From Ehrlichia canis str. Jake (lineage in GTDB: Bacteria; Pseudomonadota; Alphaproteobacteria; Rickettsiales; Anaplasmataceae), in NCBI RefSeq assembly GCF_000012565.1, contig NC_007354.1, forward strand, positions 434,001 to 498,000: a stretch of DNA of 64,000 nucleotides. The letters run 5' to 3'. This document shows positions 1-9,767 of the stretch, piece after piece. The stretch's first letter is position 1; each line of letters opens with the position of its first letter. The notes under the pieces are model-generated. The model was not told where the DNA came from, made no database searches, and saw only the letters and a list, made by a program, of their open reading frames with translations. The position numbers were made by a program, and so were the translations under genes.

Positions 1-51
1 AAGCTTTATGTACTCTTTTTTTAGATGTTTACAATATTATGGTGGGTATTT

Positions 52-633
52 TTATTCATTACTTACTTCTTTCCATGGGGATAGGAAATCAAAAGACCGA
101 AAGTCTTGCTGTAGATTTACAGCTTCATATGTTACTTCTTTTTTTAATATGTCATACCGTACTTCTTTATAACCAGTTAGAGGAAAGTCCTTTAACATTG
201 GATGACCAGAGAAACCGTAATCTGTTAAGATTCTTCGTAAATCTGGATTATTAGCAAATATTATTCCATACATGTCAAATACTTCTCTTTCAAACCATCC
301 CGCAGCGCTGAACAGGTTAGTGATAGATGGAATGCTCTCATTTTCTTGTAGAGGTACTTTGCAGAATATTCTTATATTATTGATTATACTTAGTAATGAA
401 TAAACTACTTCAAATCTAGCTGGCCTGCTTGGATAATCTATTGCAAAAATATCAATTAATATATGAAATTTACATTTTGTATCATTACGTAAAAACAAAA
501 TATGACTGTAAATGTCATTTACATTTGAATTTAACTCTAAATTTATGCTGTCTTTTATAGTGCACTTTACATTTATGGATGTGTTGATATGTGCAATGAT
601 ATTATCTATTGCATTATTGTTATCTGACATCAT
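52..633 (-). CDS. nuoC: NADH-quinone oxidoreductase subunit C (NuoC)
   Basis: This is the 30-kDa subunit of respiratory complex I. It sits in the peripheral arm at the inner membrane and helps form the quinone-reducing module. The protein has 193 residues, a normal length for an unfused NuoC. Family signatures are visible: a P-S-R-P-A-R-F-E segment near residues 68-75, GWFEREVFDMYGI at about 112-124, PDLRRILTDYGF at about 129-140, and GHP followed by KDFPLTG at about 142-153. The start is one of two adjacent ATG codons preceded by a GGGG stretch. It lies downstream of nuoA-nuoB on the same strand but is separated from nuoB by about 310 bases, so it may have its own promoter. The gene after it lies outside the window. 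The identification is secure. Confidence 0.95.
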   Translation of the reverse strand: MMSDNNNAIDNIIAHINTSINVKCTIKDSINLELNSNVNDIYSHILFLRNDTKCKFHILIDIFAIDYPSRPARFEVVYSLLSIINNIRIFCKVPLQENESIPSITNLFSAAGWFEREVFDMYGIIFANNPDLRRILTDYGFSGHPMLKDFPLTGYKEVRYDILKKEVTYEAVNLQQDFRSFDFLSPWKEVSNE

Positions 634-944
634 GTACCCCTTTTAATCTTTTTTTCTTTTACTATACATTATTTTTCTGAATTAAGGTATTACATTAATT
701 TTTCTATATTTAAGTATTAGTATATTTTGTTAGTATAACTTATGTGTTTTTTTCAATAGAAATGTAAATAACACAGTTTATTAAATTAAAGTTATAATAT
801 TTATTTTGGAATAGAGAAGTGTAAAATATTCTTCATGTTTTTGTTATGGTATAAGTCTTATTTAGTATTAGTGTAAGTATGTATGAGTGATATGTTTTCA
901 TATAAAGGATTAGTGTATTTATTACTTACTTTAGAATAATGGAC
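634..944. other. Intergenic gap between nuoC and nuoB
   Basis: This is an AT-rich gap inside what is normally a compact nuo operon. I see no open reading frame, RNA gene or strong hairpin, and no convincing promoter for nuoC, although one would be expected if nuoC is not read through from nuoB. Confidence 0.6.
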
Positions 945-1487
945 TTATTTGTTAGTGTTACTTTTAGACTTTCGATTGATAGAAATACTTCCTCTATTGA
1001 TTTTTTGTTGAAGACACAATATTCCATATAATAATGCTTCTGCTGTTGGTGGGCAGCCTGGTACATAAATATCTACTGGCACTATACGATCACAACCTCT
1101 AACTACTGAATATGAATAATGATAATACCCACCACCATTAGCACAACTACCCATTGAAATAACATAGCGTGGTTCAGTCATCTGGTCATATACTTTTCGT
1201 AATGCAGGAGCCATTTTGTTGGTTAATGTTCCAGCAACAATCATTACATCTGCTTGCCTAGGACTTGCACGGAACATAATACCATATCTATCTAGATCAT
1301 ATCTACTTGCTGCAGTGTGCATCATTTCTACAGCGCAACATGCTAATCCAAATGTCATAGGCCATAAAGAATTTGATCTTGCCCAGTTTGATATATAGTC
1401 TATTAAATCAGAAAACTGCGTTACCATAAAACCTTGATGGTTATAACTTTGCCAGAATTGATTATTTAAAACAGAATTGTTTGTCAT
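945..1487 (-). CDS. nuoB: NADH-quinone oxidoreductase subunit B (NuoB)
   Basis: NuoB carries the terminal iron-sulfur cluster N2 of complex I and passes electrons to quinone at the junction of the peripheral and membrane arms. The cluster ligands are visible: the tandem Cys pair in [12 protein letters not shown] (about residues 50-51), the Cys in MGSCANGGG, and the Cys in [15 protein letters not shown]. The start at 1487 is preferred because GGGAG stands eight bases before that ATG. An upstream in-frame ATG at 1502 would add five residues and overlap nuoA by ten bases, which is also possible. The C-terminus ends in a Lys/Asn/Ser-rich tail. It is probably translated together with nuoA. Confidence 0.95.
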   Translation of the reverse strand: MTNNSVLNNQFWQSYNHQGFMVTQFSDLIDYISNWARSNSLWPMTFGLACCAVEMMHTAASRYDLDRYGIMFRASPRQADVMIVAGTLTNKMAPALRKVYDQMTEPRYVISMGSCANGGGYYHYSYSVVRGCDRIVPVDIYVPGCPPTAEALLYGILCLQQKINRGSISINRKSKSNTNK

Positions 1488-1492
1488 ATTTA

Positions 1493-1864
1493 TTACTCCC
1501 ATTCCAGCGCACCTTTACTCCACTCATATATAAACCCTACTGTCAGTATAGCTAGGAAAATCATCATAGACCAAAAGCCATTTACTCCTATATCTGAAAG
1601 GCAAATGGACCATGGGAATAAAAATGCTATTTCTAAGTCAAATATAATGAATAATATTGCAACTAAATAAAACCGAACATCAAAAATTTTTCTTGAACTT
1701 CCAAGTGGTGCAAATCCGCATTCATAAGGAGAGAGTTTCTCTAAATCTGGATTACACTTAGCTAAAAGCATTGGTAAAACAGCAAAAAGAAATGATATAA
1801 AACCTGCAACTGCTAAGAAGATTAAAACCGGAACATATTCTGCAATATTAAGCATTTGTGTCAT
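1493..1864 (-). CDS. nuoA: NADH-quinone oxidoreductase subunit A (NuoA)
   Basis: NuoA is a small membrane subunit of complex I near the quinone site. The 123-residue protein has three hydrophobic segments (roughly residues 10-35, 65-85 and 90-112). The family hallmark lies in the loop and second helix: YECGFAPLG followed by [20 protein letters not shown], with the conserved acidic residues of that segment. It is the first gene of the local nuoA-nuoB-nuoC order, with nuoB following directly. Confidence 0.95.
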   Translation of the reverse strand: MTQMLNIAEYVPVLIFLAVAGFISFLFAVLPMLLAKCNPDLEKLSPYECGFAPLGSSRKIFDVRFYLVAILFIIFDLEIAFLFPWSICLSDIGVNGFWSMMIFLAILTVGFIYEWSKGALEWE

Positions 1865-2199
1865 ATATATACTTTAGTGAATAATTAAATACTTACAGAG
1901 TTTTAACTTTATGTCAATTTATTAACATATATTACACACCCTTTACTTTTTAATCATATCACTAATTATAGATAAAGTATAATGTATAATTAGTATAAAA
2001 AAGGTAAAATAGCTGATTTTATTGTATATTTTATTTTCTATATTGGAATAGTGGAGTTATTTATCAGTTTTTTCATAACTATGTTTAATAGATTGATATA
2101 TAGTTATAACTATCAATATATTAGAGATTAATTTATCAGATTTAATAAATATTCAAAGATGGAGTATATTAAATTTATATAAATAATGTATAAGTTTGA
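1865..2199. other. Intergenic gap between uvrA and nuoA with a dyad
   Basis: This AT-rich gap lies upstream of nuoA and downstream of the uvrA-side block on the same strand. It contains an inverted repeat: ATTGATA at 2092-2098 and TATCAAT at 2111-2117, around an inner palindrome ATAGTTATAACTAT at 2100-2113. It could be an operator or a weak hairpin. No T-run typical of an intrinsic terminator follows it. Nothing else is evident. Confidence 0.45.
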
Positions 2200-5052
2200 T
2201 TACATATTTAAATAATGTTTTAAATATTGCCCAGTTATACTGTTTGGATTCTTTGCTATCTCTTGAGAGGTGCCACTAGCTACTACTCTCCCACCATCCT
2301 CTCCTCCATTGGGTCCTATGTCTATTATATATTCAGCTGTTTTGATAACATGTAAATTGTGTTCTATCACTATTATTGTATTGCCCATGTCACGTAATTT
2401 GTGTAGTACATGTAATAGATTGTCTATATCTGCAAAATGCAATCCTGTGGTTGGTTCATCTAAAATATATAATGTTTTTCCTGTAGAACGTTTCGATAAT
2501 TCTCTTGATAATTTTATTCTTTGTGCTTCGCCACCTGATAATGTATTAGAGGTTTGACCGATTTTGATATAGCCCATTCCTACACTTCGTAAAGAATCTA
2601 ATTTTTCTTTAATTAGTGGTATATCTATGAAGAATTCATGTGCTTGGTCAACTGTCATGTTTAGTACATCAGCTATGGATTTACCTTGATGAGTTACTTC
2701 TAGTGTTTCTTTGTTATAACGTAACCCTTTACACTGTTCACACTTAACATGTACATCAGGTAAAAAATGCATTTCGATTTTTACATATCCATCTCCTTTA
2801 CATGCTTCACATCTTCCTCCTTTGGTATTGAATGAGAATCTACTAATAGTATATCCTCGTGCTTTAGATAGTGGTAATCCTGCGAACCATGATCTTATAT
2901 GTAGGAATAAACCTGTATAGGTTGCTGAATTTGATAGAGGAGTTCTACCAATTGGTGTTTGATCTATTTCAATTACTTTATCTATATGTTCTAATCCTGA
3001 TATAGATATACATTTCCCATAACTACAGTTTGCGTTGTTTAATTTATTGATTGCATATTTATATAGAGTATCATTTATTAAACTTGATTTACCACTTCCA
3101 GATACTCCTGTAATACAAGTAAAAGCATTGAGAGGAATTTTTACATTGATGTTCTGTAAGTTGTTTTCATGAGCTCCAATAATTTCTATCCATTTATTAA
3201 AAGTTTTCTGCTTTTTAAAGTTAGGTATCGTCTTCTTATTGCTAAGGTATTGACCAGTGATACTGTTATTATTTTCCATGATTTCTTTTGGAGTACCGTG
3301 TGCAATTATGTAACCTCCATTTTGTCCTGCTTCTGGTCCTATATCTACTACATAATCTGCATTTGTAATTGTCTCTTCATCATGTTCTACAACAATTACT
3401 GTATTTCCTATATCACGTAATGTTTTAAGAGTATTAATTAACAGTGTATTATCACGTTGGTGTAACCCAATTGAAGGTTCATCTAACACATAAATTATTC
3501 CTGTTAGTCCGGATCCAATTTGTGATGCTAATTTTATTCTTTGGCTTTCTCCTCCAGATAATGTTGCTGATTCACGGTCAAGTGTAAGATAACCTAACCC
3601 AACATTTTTTAAGAATGTTAATCTTTTTATTATTTCTTCTAGTAATTTATATGCAATATGCTTTTGTTTTTCATTTAGCTTAGATGGAAGTGCTTTACAC
3701 CATGATATTGCTTCTACAACGGATAATTTTGTGAATTCTCCAATGTGCTTGTTATCAATTTTTACTGATAATGCTTCTGGTCTTAATCTAAACCCTTGAC
3801 ATTCGCTGCATGTATTGATGGATAAGTATTGTTCAGCTAATTTTTCTATGGCTATATCTTCTTTGTTATTGAGAATATTCATAATGCCTTCAAATGGCTT
3901 ATTTTTTTGGTAATTTGTAGATGTTTGTGTTTTGCTACCGAATAAAATTATATCTTTAATATTCTTATCTAGCTCTTTCCATGGTTTTGTTAAATCAACA
4001 TTGTAATATTTTGAAAGGGATAAGATAATGCTTGCGTAATAATAACTAAATTGAGATTTAGCTTTGTGATGTAGAACTTTTATATCAATTGGACCTATTG
4101 GGTGTATTGCTCCTTCTAAAATTGACAAATTATCATTTATAACTAGGTTTTGGTCAATATTGTATTTTTTACCTATTCCACTACAAGCTTTGCATGATCC
4201 ATATGATGTATTAAATGAAAATAATCTTGGTTCTATTTCTTCTATACTAAAACCTGTTTCAGGACATGCAAAATTTTCTGAAAAAACTAGTATCTGATTT
4301 TTATGATATGTTTCACTTTTACATTCTTCTGGCAAATCAAGTATTTCTATTTGAATAATACCATTACCTATGTTTAAAGCAGTTTTTATATTTTCAGTGA
4401 TCTTTTCAATAGAATCTTCTGATACTAATATTTGATTTACAACTACATGAATATCATGACATTTATTTCTGTCTAGCGATGGTATGTTATTTATGTCATA
4501 AGTGATGTTATTTATTTTTAATAGTTTATAATGTTGTTTTTTTAGATCATATATTTCTTTAATATGCTCTCCTTTTTTCCCCCTTATTAGTATTCCTAAA
4601 ATTGAAATTTTTGTACCTAATGGTAATTTAAATATAGTTTCTACTATCTGAGCAAGTGATTGCTTTGTTATGGGTAATCCTGTAGTTGGAGAATACGGAA
4701 TTCCTATATTAGAATACATAATTCTTAGGTAGTCATAAATTTCTGTAATAGTTGATACAGTTGACCTTGAATTTTTAGATGAAAATTTTTGACTGATTGC
4801 AATAGTTGGAGAAAGTCCTGTAATTGATTCTACATCTGGTTTTGTACATAAATCTAAAAATTGACGTGCATAAGATGATAAACTTTCTACATATCTACGT
4901 TGCCCTTCTGCATATATTGTATCAAATGCAAGGCTAGATTTTCCAGACCCGCTGACTCCTGTTATTACAATTAATTTATTTTTTGGAAGATCTATGTTTA
5001 TGTTCCGTAGGTTGTGTTCCTTGGCATTGCGTATACTAATAAAATTAGCCAT
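2200..5052 (-). CDS. uvrA: Excinuclease ABC subunit A (UvrA)
   Basis: UvrA recognises damaged DNA and loads UvrB in nucleotide excision repair. The 950-residue length matches the family. Two ABC ATPase modules are complete. The first has Walker A GVSGSGKSS at about residues 32-40 and the signature LSGGESQR near 495, followed by YVLDEPSIGLHQRD. The second has Walker A GVSGSGKSS near 650 and LSGGEAQR near 838, followed by ILDEPTTGLH. Zinc-module Cys pairs are seen in SCKACSGIG, TCSECQGFR, RCEACKGDG and KCEQCKGLR. It is flanked by gaps of about 250-330 bases and so appears monocistronic. No defect is seen. Confidence 0.97.
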   Translation of the reverse strand: MANFISIRNAKEHNLRNINIDLPKNKLIVITGVSGSGKSSLAFDTIYAEGQRRYVESLSSYARQFLDLCTKPDVESITGLSPTIAISQKFSSKNSRSTVSTITEIYDYLRIMYSNIGIPYSPTTGLPITKQSLAQIVETIFKLPLGTKISILGILIRGKKGEHIKEIYDLKKQHYKLLKINNITYDINNIPSLDRNKCHDIHVVVNQILVSEDSIEKITENIKTALNIGNGIIQIEILDLPEECKSETYHKNQILVFSENFACPETGFSIEEIEPRLFSFNTSYGSCKACSGIGKKYNIDQNLVINDNLSILEGAIHPIGPIDIKVLHHKAKSQFSYYYASIILSLSKYYNVDLTKPWKELDKNIKDIILFGSKTQTSTNYQKNKPFEGIMNILNNKEDIAIEKLAEQYLSINTCSECQGFRLRPEALSVKIDNKHIGEFTKLSVVEAISWCKALPSKLNEKQKHIAYKLLEEIIKRLTFLKNVGLGYLTLDRESATLSGGESQRIKLASQIGSGLTGIIYVLDEPSIGLHQRDNTLLINTLKTLRDIGNTVIVVEHDEETITNADYVVDIGPEAGQNGGYIIAHGTPKEIMENNNSITGQYLSNKKTIPNFKKQKTFNKWIEIIGAHENNLQNINVKIPLNAFTCITGVSGSGKSSLINDTLYKYAINKLNNANCSYGKCISISGLEHIDKVIEIDQTPIGRTPLSNSATYTGLFLHIRSWFAGLPLSKARGYTISRFSFNTKGGRCEACKGDGYVKIEMHFLPDVHVKCEQCKGLRYNKETLEVTHQGKSIADVLNMTVDQAHEFFIDIPLIKEKLDSLRSVGMGYIKIGQTSNTLSGGEAQRIKLSRELSKRSTGKTLYILDEPTTGLHFADIDNLLHVLHKLRDMGNTIIVIEHNLHVIKTAEYIIDIGPNGGEDGGRVVASGTSQEIAKNPNSITGQYLKHYLNM

Positions 5053-5306
5053 ATTTTAGTTTACCATATTAACTATTAAGTGAAGACATAGGAGTGTTAA
5101 TAATATATTAAGATAAGTAATTTTCCAATTAATTTTAAAAATTGTAAAATTTATTTTTTTGTTTGTAATTTTGTTGAGGAATTTTTAAATTTAATCTTAG
5201 TACAATAATGTATTTGATGTATACTTTTGTACTGGTTACACTTACATTGTGCATATATCAGATGTTATTATACTCTGTTATTGGTATTCTTTTATGTTAT
5301 CAGATG

Positions 5307-5837
5307 TTATGTATTATTGAAGACAGCGGAATTTTCTGATTGTTCTACGTGATGGAAATTATTGATGTCATTATCAAATGTAAGACGTGCTGTAAGTTTT
5401 ACTTGGTTTAGTATTGCATTAATAAAATTAACTTCTGTTTTTTCTAGTATATGACTCGCTATATTAACGTATTCATTTATAATGATTACTGCATCTGTGT
5501 TAGAACAAATTAATTCACAAACTGCAGTTTTAATAATTGAAAGACTGATTAAATTTATGCGGTCTATAGACCATTTCTCGTTTAAAAATGTTGCAATAGT
5601 TGAGTTAATCGTATTAAAAGTTAACAACATTGTGTTCATGATTTTGATTAACAGTTGATTATCTATTTGTATTAAATCTAACACTTCTTTCATTTCATAT
5701 AAGTAATCTATCAGGTTATCAATGTCATTTATAGTATAATTATTAAATATCATGGAATAAGTTCCTTGTATGGCAAGAAACCTAGTTGTTGTTTTTTTTG
5801 AATGCCACAATGGCTGATAGCATATGTTATCTTTCAT
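5307..5837 (-). CDS. nusB: Transcription antitermination factor NusB
   Basis: NusB is an all-helical RNA-binding factor that, with NusE (S10), binds boxA RNA and supports rRNA antitermination. The protein has 176 residues, longer than the usual 140-160. The N-terminal TTRFLAIQGTYSM segment matches the family's R-x-x-A-x-Q start. Later segments RINLISLSIIKTAVCEL, IINEYVNIASH and FINAILNQV match the conserved C-terminal helices. The last 20 or so residues look like an unconserved extension. It starts four bases after ribH, within the yidC-ribH-nusB cluster, and the ribH-nusB pairing is common in Proteobacteria. Confidence 0.85.
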   Translation of the reverse strand: MKDNICYQPLWHSKKTTTRFLAIQGTYSMIFNNYTINDIDNLIDYLYEMKEVLDLIQIDNQLLIKIMNTMLLTFNTINSTIATFLNEKWSIDRINLISLSIIKTAVCELICSNTDAVIIINEYVNIASHILEKTEVNFINAILNQVKLTARLTFDNDINNFHHVEQSENSAVFNNT

Positions 5838-5841
5838 AATG

Positions 5842-6288
5842 TTAACTTAAAAATTTATTGTGTAGCTCAATCATAGTTAATGCAGCTTTAGCAGCATTTC
5901 CACCAACATTTTTTTTATGCATGTCTGCTCTTACCATTGCTAGTTCTAAATTTTCAGCTGTAATAACTCCAAAACCCATAGGAACAGCATGATTAGCCGC
6001 GATTTCACTAAGAGACCCTGCTACCCCTTTGCAAACATAATAATAATGATCTGTTTCTCCTTTTATAACACAGCCTAAAGCAATGTATCCATCATATTTA
6101 TATTTGTCACTCATTATTGCAAATACTATAGCTGCTGGTATTTCAAAAGAACCTGGAACATATACTACATCATGTTTTACAGGTTTTGAGTATTTTTTTA
6201 GTTGATCTACTGCTCCATCTAGTAAGAGATTTGTTATTTCAGGATAAAATTGTGATACTACTATTAGTATGTTATACTCATTAGACAT
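5842..6288 (-). CDS. ribH: 6,7-dimethyl-8-ribityllumazine synthase (RibH)
   Basis: RibH condenses 5-amino-6-ribitylaminouracil with 3,4-dihydroxy-2-butanone 4-phosphate to make lumazine, the penultimate step of riboflavin synthesis. The 148-residue protein has the family landmarks: SQFYPEIT at about 12-19, VPGSFEIP at about 44-51, LGCVIKGETDHY with the catalytic His at about 81, and MGFGVITAEN further on. It lies one base after yidC and four bases before nusB, so it is almost certainly cotranscribed. It implies that this intracellular bacterium makes its own flavin. Confidence 0.95.
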   Translation of the reverse strand: MSNEYNILIVVSQFYPEITNLLLDGAVDQLKKYSKPVKHDVVYVPGSFEIPAAIVFAIMSDKYKYDGYIALGCVIKGETDHYYYVCKGVAGSLSEIAANHAVPMGFGVITAENLELAMVRADMHKKNVGGNAAKAALTMIELHNKFLS

Positions 6289-6289
6289 A

Positions 6290-8029
6290 TTAACTCTCCT
6301 GTTTTACTACTTTCTGAAAATTAAATTTTTTACTTGCATATTGCTTTATTATTAACTGTTGAATTATAGTAATTGAATTGCTACATATCCAGTAAATAAT
6401 TAATCCTGCTGGGAATGATGAAAAGATGAATATAAAAATATATGGTAAAAACTTCATGAAATTTGCTTGAACTTTATCTTGATTTAAAGAATTACTATTA
6501 TTTAGCTTTTGTTGAATTACCATGGTTATTCCTAATATAACTGGCAAAATTCCAATGCATATTGGAACATTGAATTTTAATAGTCCAAACATTGTTAATA
6601 CATTTGCAGTATCAAAGCTTGATAGATCTTTTATCCATAAATAAAATGGAGCATGTCTCATTTCAATTGTAACGAACAATACTTTATACAGTGCGAAAAA
6701 TACTGGTATTTGTATCAGTATTGGAACGAATCCGGACATAGGATTGACATTGTTTTTTTTAAAAATAGCAGATATTTCTTTGCTCATTTTATCATTATCA
6801 TTTTTATGTAACTCTTTTATTTTTAAGATGTCTGGTTGTAAATATTTTAGTTTTAGCATAGAAACATATGCTTTATATGATAAAGGAAACATTATTAGCT
6901 TTATTACTACCGTTAATAATAATATAGCAAGTCCAAAGTTTCCTATAGCATCGTAAAAGTATTCTAATAGCAGGAAAACAGGTTTAGTAATGAAATATAA
7001 AACCCCAAAATCTACTGCTTTATCGAATAACGCAATGTTTAGGTTATCTTTATATTTATCTAATAATTTTAATTCTTTAGCTCCAGCAAATAAATAGCTA
7101 GTACTGGTGACTGTTTTGTTTGGATGTGCAATGTAATTATCATGACTAAAATCTACCTGAAAACGGTCTTCACTGTTATGTTTAGCATGCTTAACATGAA
7201 AGTTGACTTTACTTTTTTGTAAGACATTTGGTATTAATGCTGTAAACCAATATTTATCACCAATCCCAATCCATTGATTCTGATCATCATTTCTGTCTTG
7301 TGATTGGATTCTTATGTTTTTCTCTTTTGTGATTGTTTTATATGTCCATTCTTTAAGTGTATTACTGAAACTTCCTACAGCTCCTTCATGTGATATCCAA
7401 TAAGATTTTTCTGTAGTATGTTTAGATCTATTAATTCTACCATATGGGATTAAATTTACTATGGAGTTAGTATTGTTTGTAACCATTTGTTCTATTTTGA
7501 ACATGTAATCGTTGTCTAGTGTTATTCTAATTTTAAAGATAATGCCTTCCTTATTATCCCATGTTAAAGTTGCTGGATTATTTGGTGATAAAGTTGGTTG
7601 ATCTGAGTTCCAAATTGAGGAGTGATTAGGTAAAGTAATTTTATGTTGAGGATCTATCCATCCAAATTCAATGAAATATACTCCTTCTGTTTCTTCTGGT
7701 GATAATAATATTATACCATCGGAATTGCTATCTGGTGTAACATGATAGTTTTTAAATATTAGATCGTCAAACTGTGCACCTTTTAATGATATTGACCCAT
7801 GTATTTTTTTATTGGACAGATTCAGCCTTATATCAGTATTACTTCCTATGATTTCAGCACGTGTCTTGTGTGTGAAACTATCATCAATTTCTGGAATCAT
7901 AGTATCAGAATTTGTATTGTCTTCTATAATGTGTTGTGTAGTGAAAAATTTATCGTATATAAACCTCCACCCAGTCATAATTAACACAGATAAAATAACA
8001 GCTAATATTAAATTACGAACTTCTACCAT
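6290..8029 (-). CDS. yidC: Membrane protein insertase YidC
   Basis: YidC inserts and folds inner-membrane proteins, alone or with SecYEG. The 579-residue protein has an N-terminal transmembrane helix (about residues 5-24) and a large periplasmic domain (about 60-340). The conserved five-helix insertase core begins near 355, with landmarks GNFGLAILLLTVVIKLIMFPL, NPMSGFVPILIQIPVFFALY and a final pair of hydrophobic helices ending in IIYWICSNS. The basic C-terminal tail is typical. It is the first gene of the yidC-ribH-nusB cluster, and the next gene follows after a single base. Confidence 0.96.
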   Translation of the reverse strand: MVEVRNLILAVILSVLIMTGWRFIYDKFFTTQHIIEDNTNSDTMIPEIDDSFTHKTRAEIIGSNTDIRLNLSNKKIHGSISLKGAQFDDLIFKNYHVTPDSNSDGIILLSPEETEGVYFIEFGWIDPQHKITLPNHSSIWNSDQPTLSPNNPATLTWDNKEGIIFKIRITLDNDYMFKIEQMVTNNTNSIVNLIPYGRINRSKHTTEKSYWISHEGAVGSFSNTLKEWTYKTITKEKNIRIQSQDRNDDQNQWIGIGDKYWFTALIPNVLQKSKVNFHVKHAKHNSEDRFQVDFSHDNYIAHPNKTVTSTSYLFAGAKELKLLDKYKDNLNIALFDKAVDFGVLYFITKPVFLLLEYFYDAIGNFGLAILLLTVVIKLIMFPLSYKAYVSMLKLKYLQPDILKIKELHKNDNDKMSKEISAIFKKNNVNPMSGFVPILIQIPVFFALYKVLFVTIEMRHAPFYLWIKDLSSFDTANVLTMFGLLKFNVPICIGILPVILGITMVIQQKLNNSNSLNQDKVQANFMKFLPYIFIFIFSSFPAGLIIYWICSNSITIIQQLIIKQYASKKFNFQKVVKQES

Positions 8030-8363
8030 ATTGCCTAACGAGCATCTTAATAGGGTTTAGTTTAGCATATAGCGCTGTTTAAATCAATAAGGCAATGTAA
8101 TATAAAGTTAACTATATATTGGCATAAGTTATTGAGAAATATTGTATTGTTTAATATATAAAAAGCTTTTGTGAGATTTTAGGTAATGTATTGAGCAAAA
8201 TATTATATAATCATTATCTTAATGGTTGAATTTAAATTGTAATTTTAAAGATATTTATTTAGTTGTTGTATTATATGTTTTAATGTGTATTGTAGGAATA
8301 ATCTGAATTTTTGTGTTAAGTTTGTATTGGTGTTGTATGGTGGTTAAATAAGTTGAGAAAAGA
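8030..8363. other. Intergenic gap upstream of yidC
   Basis: This AT-rich gap lies between the symporter gene end and the yidC start, both on the minus strand. The yidC promoter is expected here but I could not pick out a convincing -35/-10 pair. No ORF or RNA gene is seen. Confidence 0.55.
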
Positions 8364-9746
8364 TTATGTTTTACTTAAGTATGTTTTAAGCTCTTGGTTT
8401 ATAATGTTGCTTAATAGAATTATAGTGATTCCATTAGGTATTGTGAGAAATATAAAAAGCAGATCTCCTAATTGGGATATGGGTATTATATTTTTTGATA
8501 AACCACTTATTATTATTATGCACATTATAAGCGTTCTACATAGTCCAACATGACATGAGTTACCAAGTATATATTTCCAAGATATTTCACAGTAATATGA
8601 ATATGTGATTATTGATGAAAATGAAAAAGCGAATATGATGAATGGAAATATCATATACTGACAAATTGGGCAAATATTAGAAAATATATTGTTAATTGTG
8701 ATGACGTTGTGACTGCTGCTGATAGTGCTATAAGATCCAGTTAATATTACAACAATTCCTGTGATAAATGATACAAGTACAGTGTCAATAAATGGTTCAA
8801 GCATTGCAATACATCCAACTCTTGCAGGTTCAGTTTCATTTGTTGAGGAATGTATAATAGGGGATGTACCAACACCAGCTTCGTTTGCAAAAATTGATCT
8901 TCTAACTCCGGCAATAAGGGATCCTATTGCTCCTCCAGTCATGCTATTTCCTTCTAACATACCATGTATCATTATGTTGAATGTGGAAAATAACTGATCT
9001 GAATTACTTATAATAACAGCTGTACATATTGTGATGTATAGTACAACCATTATAGGCGATAATTTTGTCATAATTTTTGCAATGCGTGTTATTCCTCCTA
9101 TTATTACTAATCCACTTAGTAATGTTAATATTAATACAATAACACTGCTGTTAACTTGATGAAAAGTGTTACTTAAGAGAACAGTTGCTTGATTTGATTG
9201 AAATGATATACCTCCAAAAGACATTGCTATTATCATTGTAACAGCATAAATGTATGCTACTATTTTTCCGGTTTTTGGTAATCCTAATTCAACTAAACCA
9301 CATCTGATATATTGAAAAGGTCCTCCTATATTGTTTTTCTTTTCTATTAGATAATATTTAAATCCTAGAGTTACTTCAGCAAATTTTACTGACATGCCTA
9401 AAATACCAATTATTATCATCCACAGTACTGCTCCTGGACCTCCTGTAGAAATTGCTATAACTACTCCTGAAATTGTTCCTAATCCTATAGTACCAGATAT
9501 TGCAGTGATAAATGCTTGAATGTTAGAGATGGTATTATTATCTTTTTTATTTTGTGGCTTAACTAGAACCTGTAGTGCATGTTTAAAAAGCCTTATGTTA
9601 ACAAATTTGAATTTTAATGTACAAAATATTCCTAAATATATTACCCATAAGATAATTAATGGAATCCGAAATATTGTAAAAGAAAAAATAGACTCTAGTG
9701 TTCTAGATACATATGGAAAAAAATCTGTTAATTCAAGTGTTGTCAT
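8364..9746 (-). CDS. Sodium:alanine/glycine symporter family (AGCS) transporter
   Basis: This is an inner-membrane transporter of the AGCS (AlsT/DagA-like) family, which imports alanine or glycine with sodium. It has 460 residues and about ten hydrophobic helices. Family landmarks include GTIGLGTISGVVIAISTGGPGA followed by WMIIIGILGMSVKFAE in the N-terminal half, and RRSIFANEAGVGTSPIIHSS followed by EPARVG in the centre. The exact substrate cannot be read from the sequence. Amino-acid uptake from the host cell is the likely role. It lies 21 bases downstream of the pssA stop in the same direction. Confidence 0.88.
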   Translation of the reverse strand: MTTLELTDFFPYVSRTLESIFSFTIFRIPLIILWVIYLGIFCTLKFKFVNIRLFKHALQVLVKPQNKKDNNTISNIQAFITAISGTIGLGTISGVVIAISTGGPGAVLWMIIIGILGMSVKFAEVTLGFKYYLIEKKNNIGGPFQYIRCGLVELGLPKTGKIVAYIYAVTMIIAMSFGGISFQSNQATVLLSNTFHQVNSSVIVLILTLLSGLVIIGGITRIAKIMTKLSPIMVVLYITICTAVIISNSDQLFSTFNIMIHGMLEGNSMTGGAIGSLIAGVRRSIFANEAGVGTSPIIHSSTNETEPARVGCIAMLEPFIDTVLVSFITGIVVILTGSYSTISSSHNVITINNIFSNICPICQYMIFPFIIFAFSFSSIITYSYYCEISWKYILGNSCHVGLCRTLIMCIIIISGLSKNIIPISQLGDLLFIFLTIPNGITIILLSNIINQELKTYLSKT

Positions 9747-9767
9747 GATACAAAAATGAGATTGATC

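Noticed and set aside
2092-2117. Inverted repeat between uvrA and nuoA as an intrinsic terminator.
   Set aside because: The stem is entirely A/T and no T-run follows on the transcribed strand, so I list it only as a dyad in the gap.
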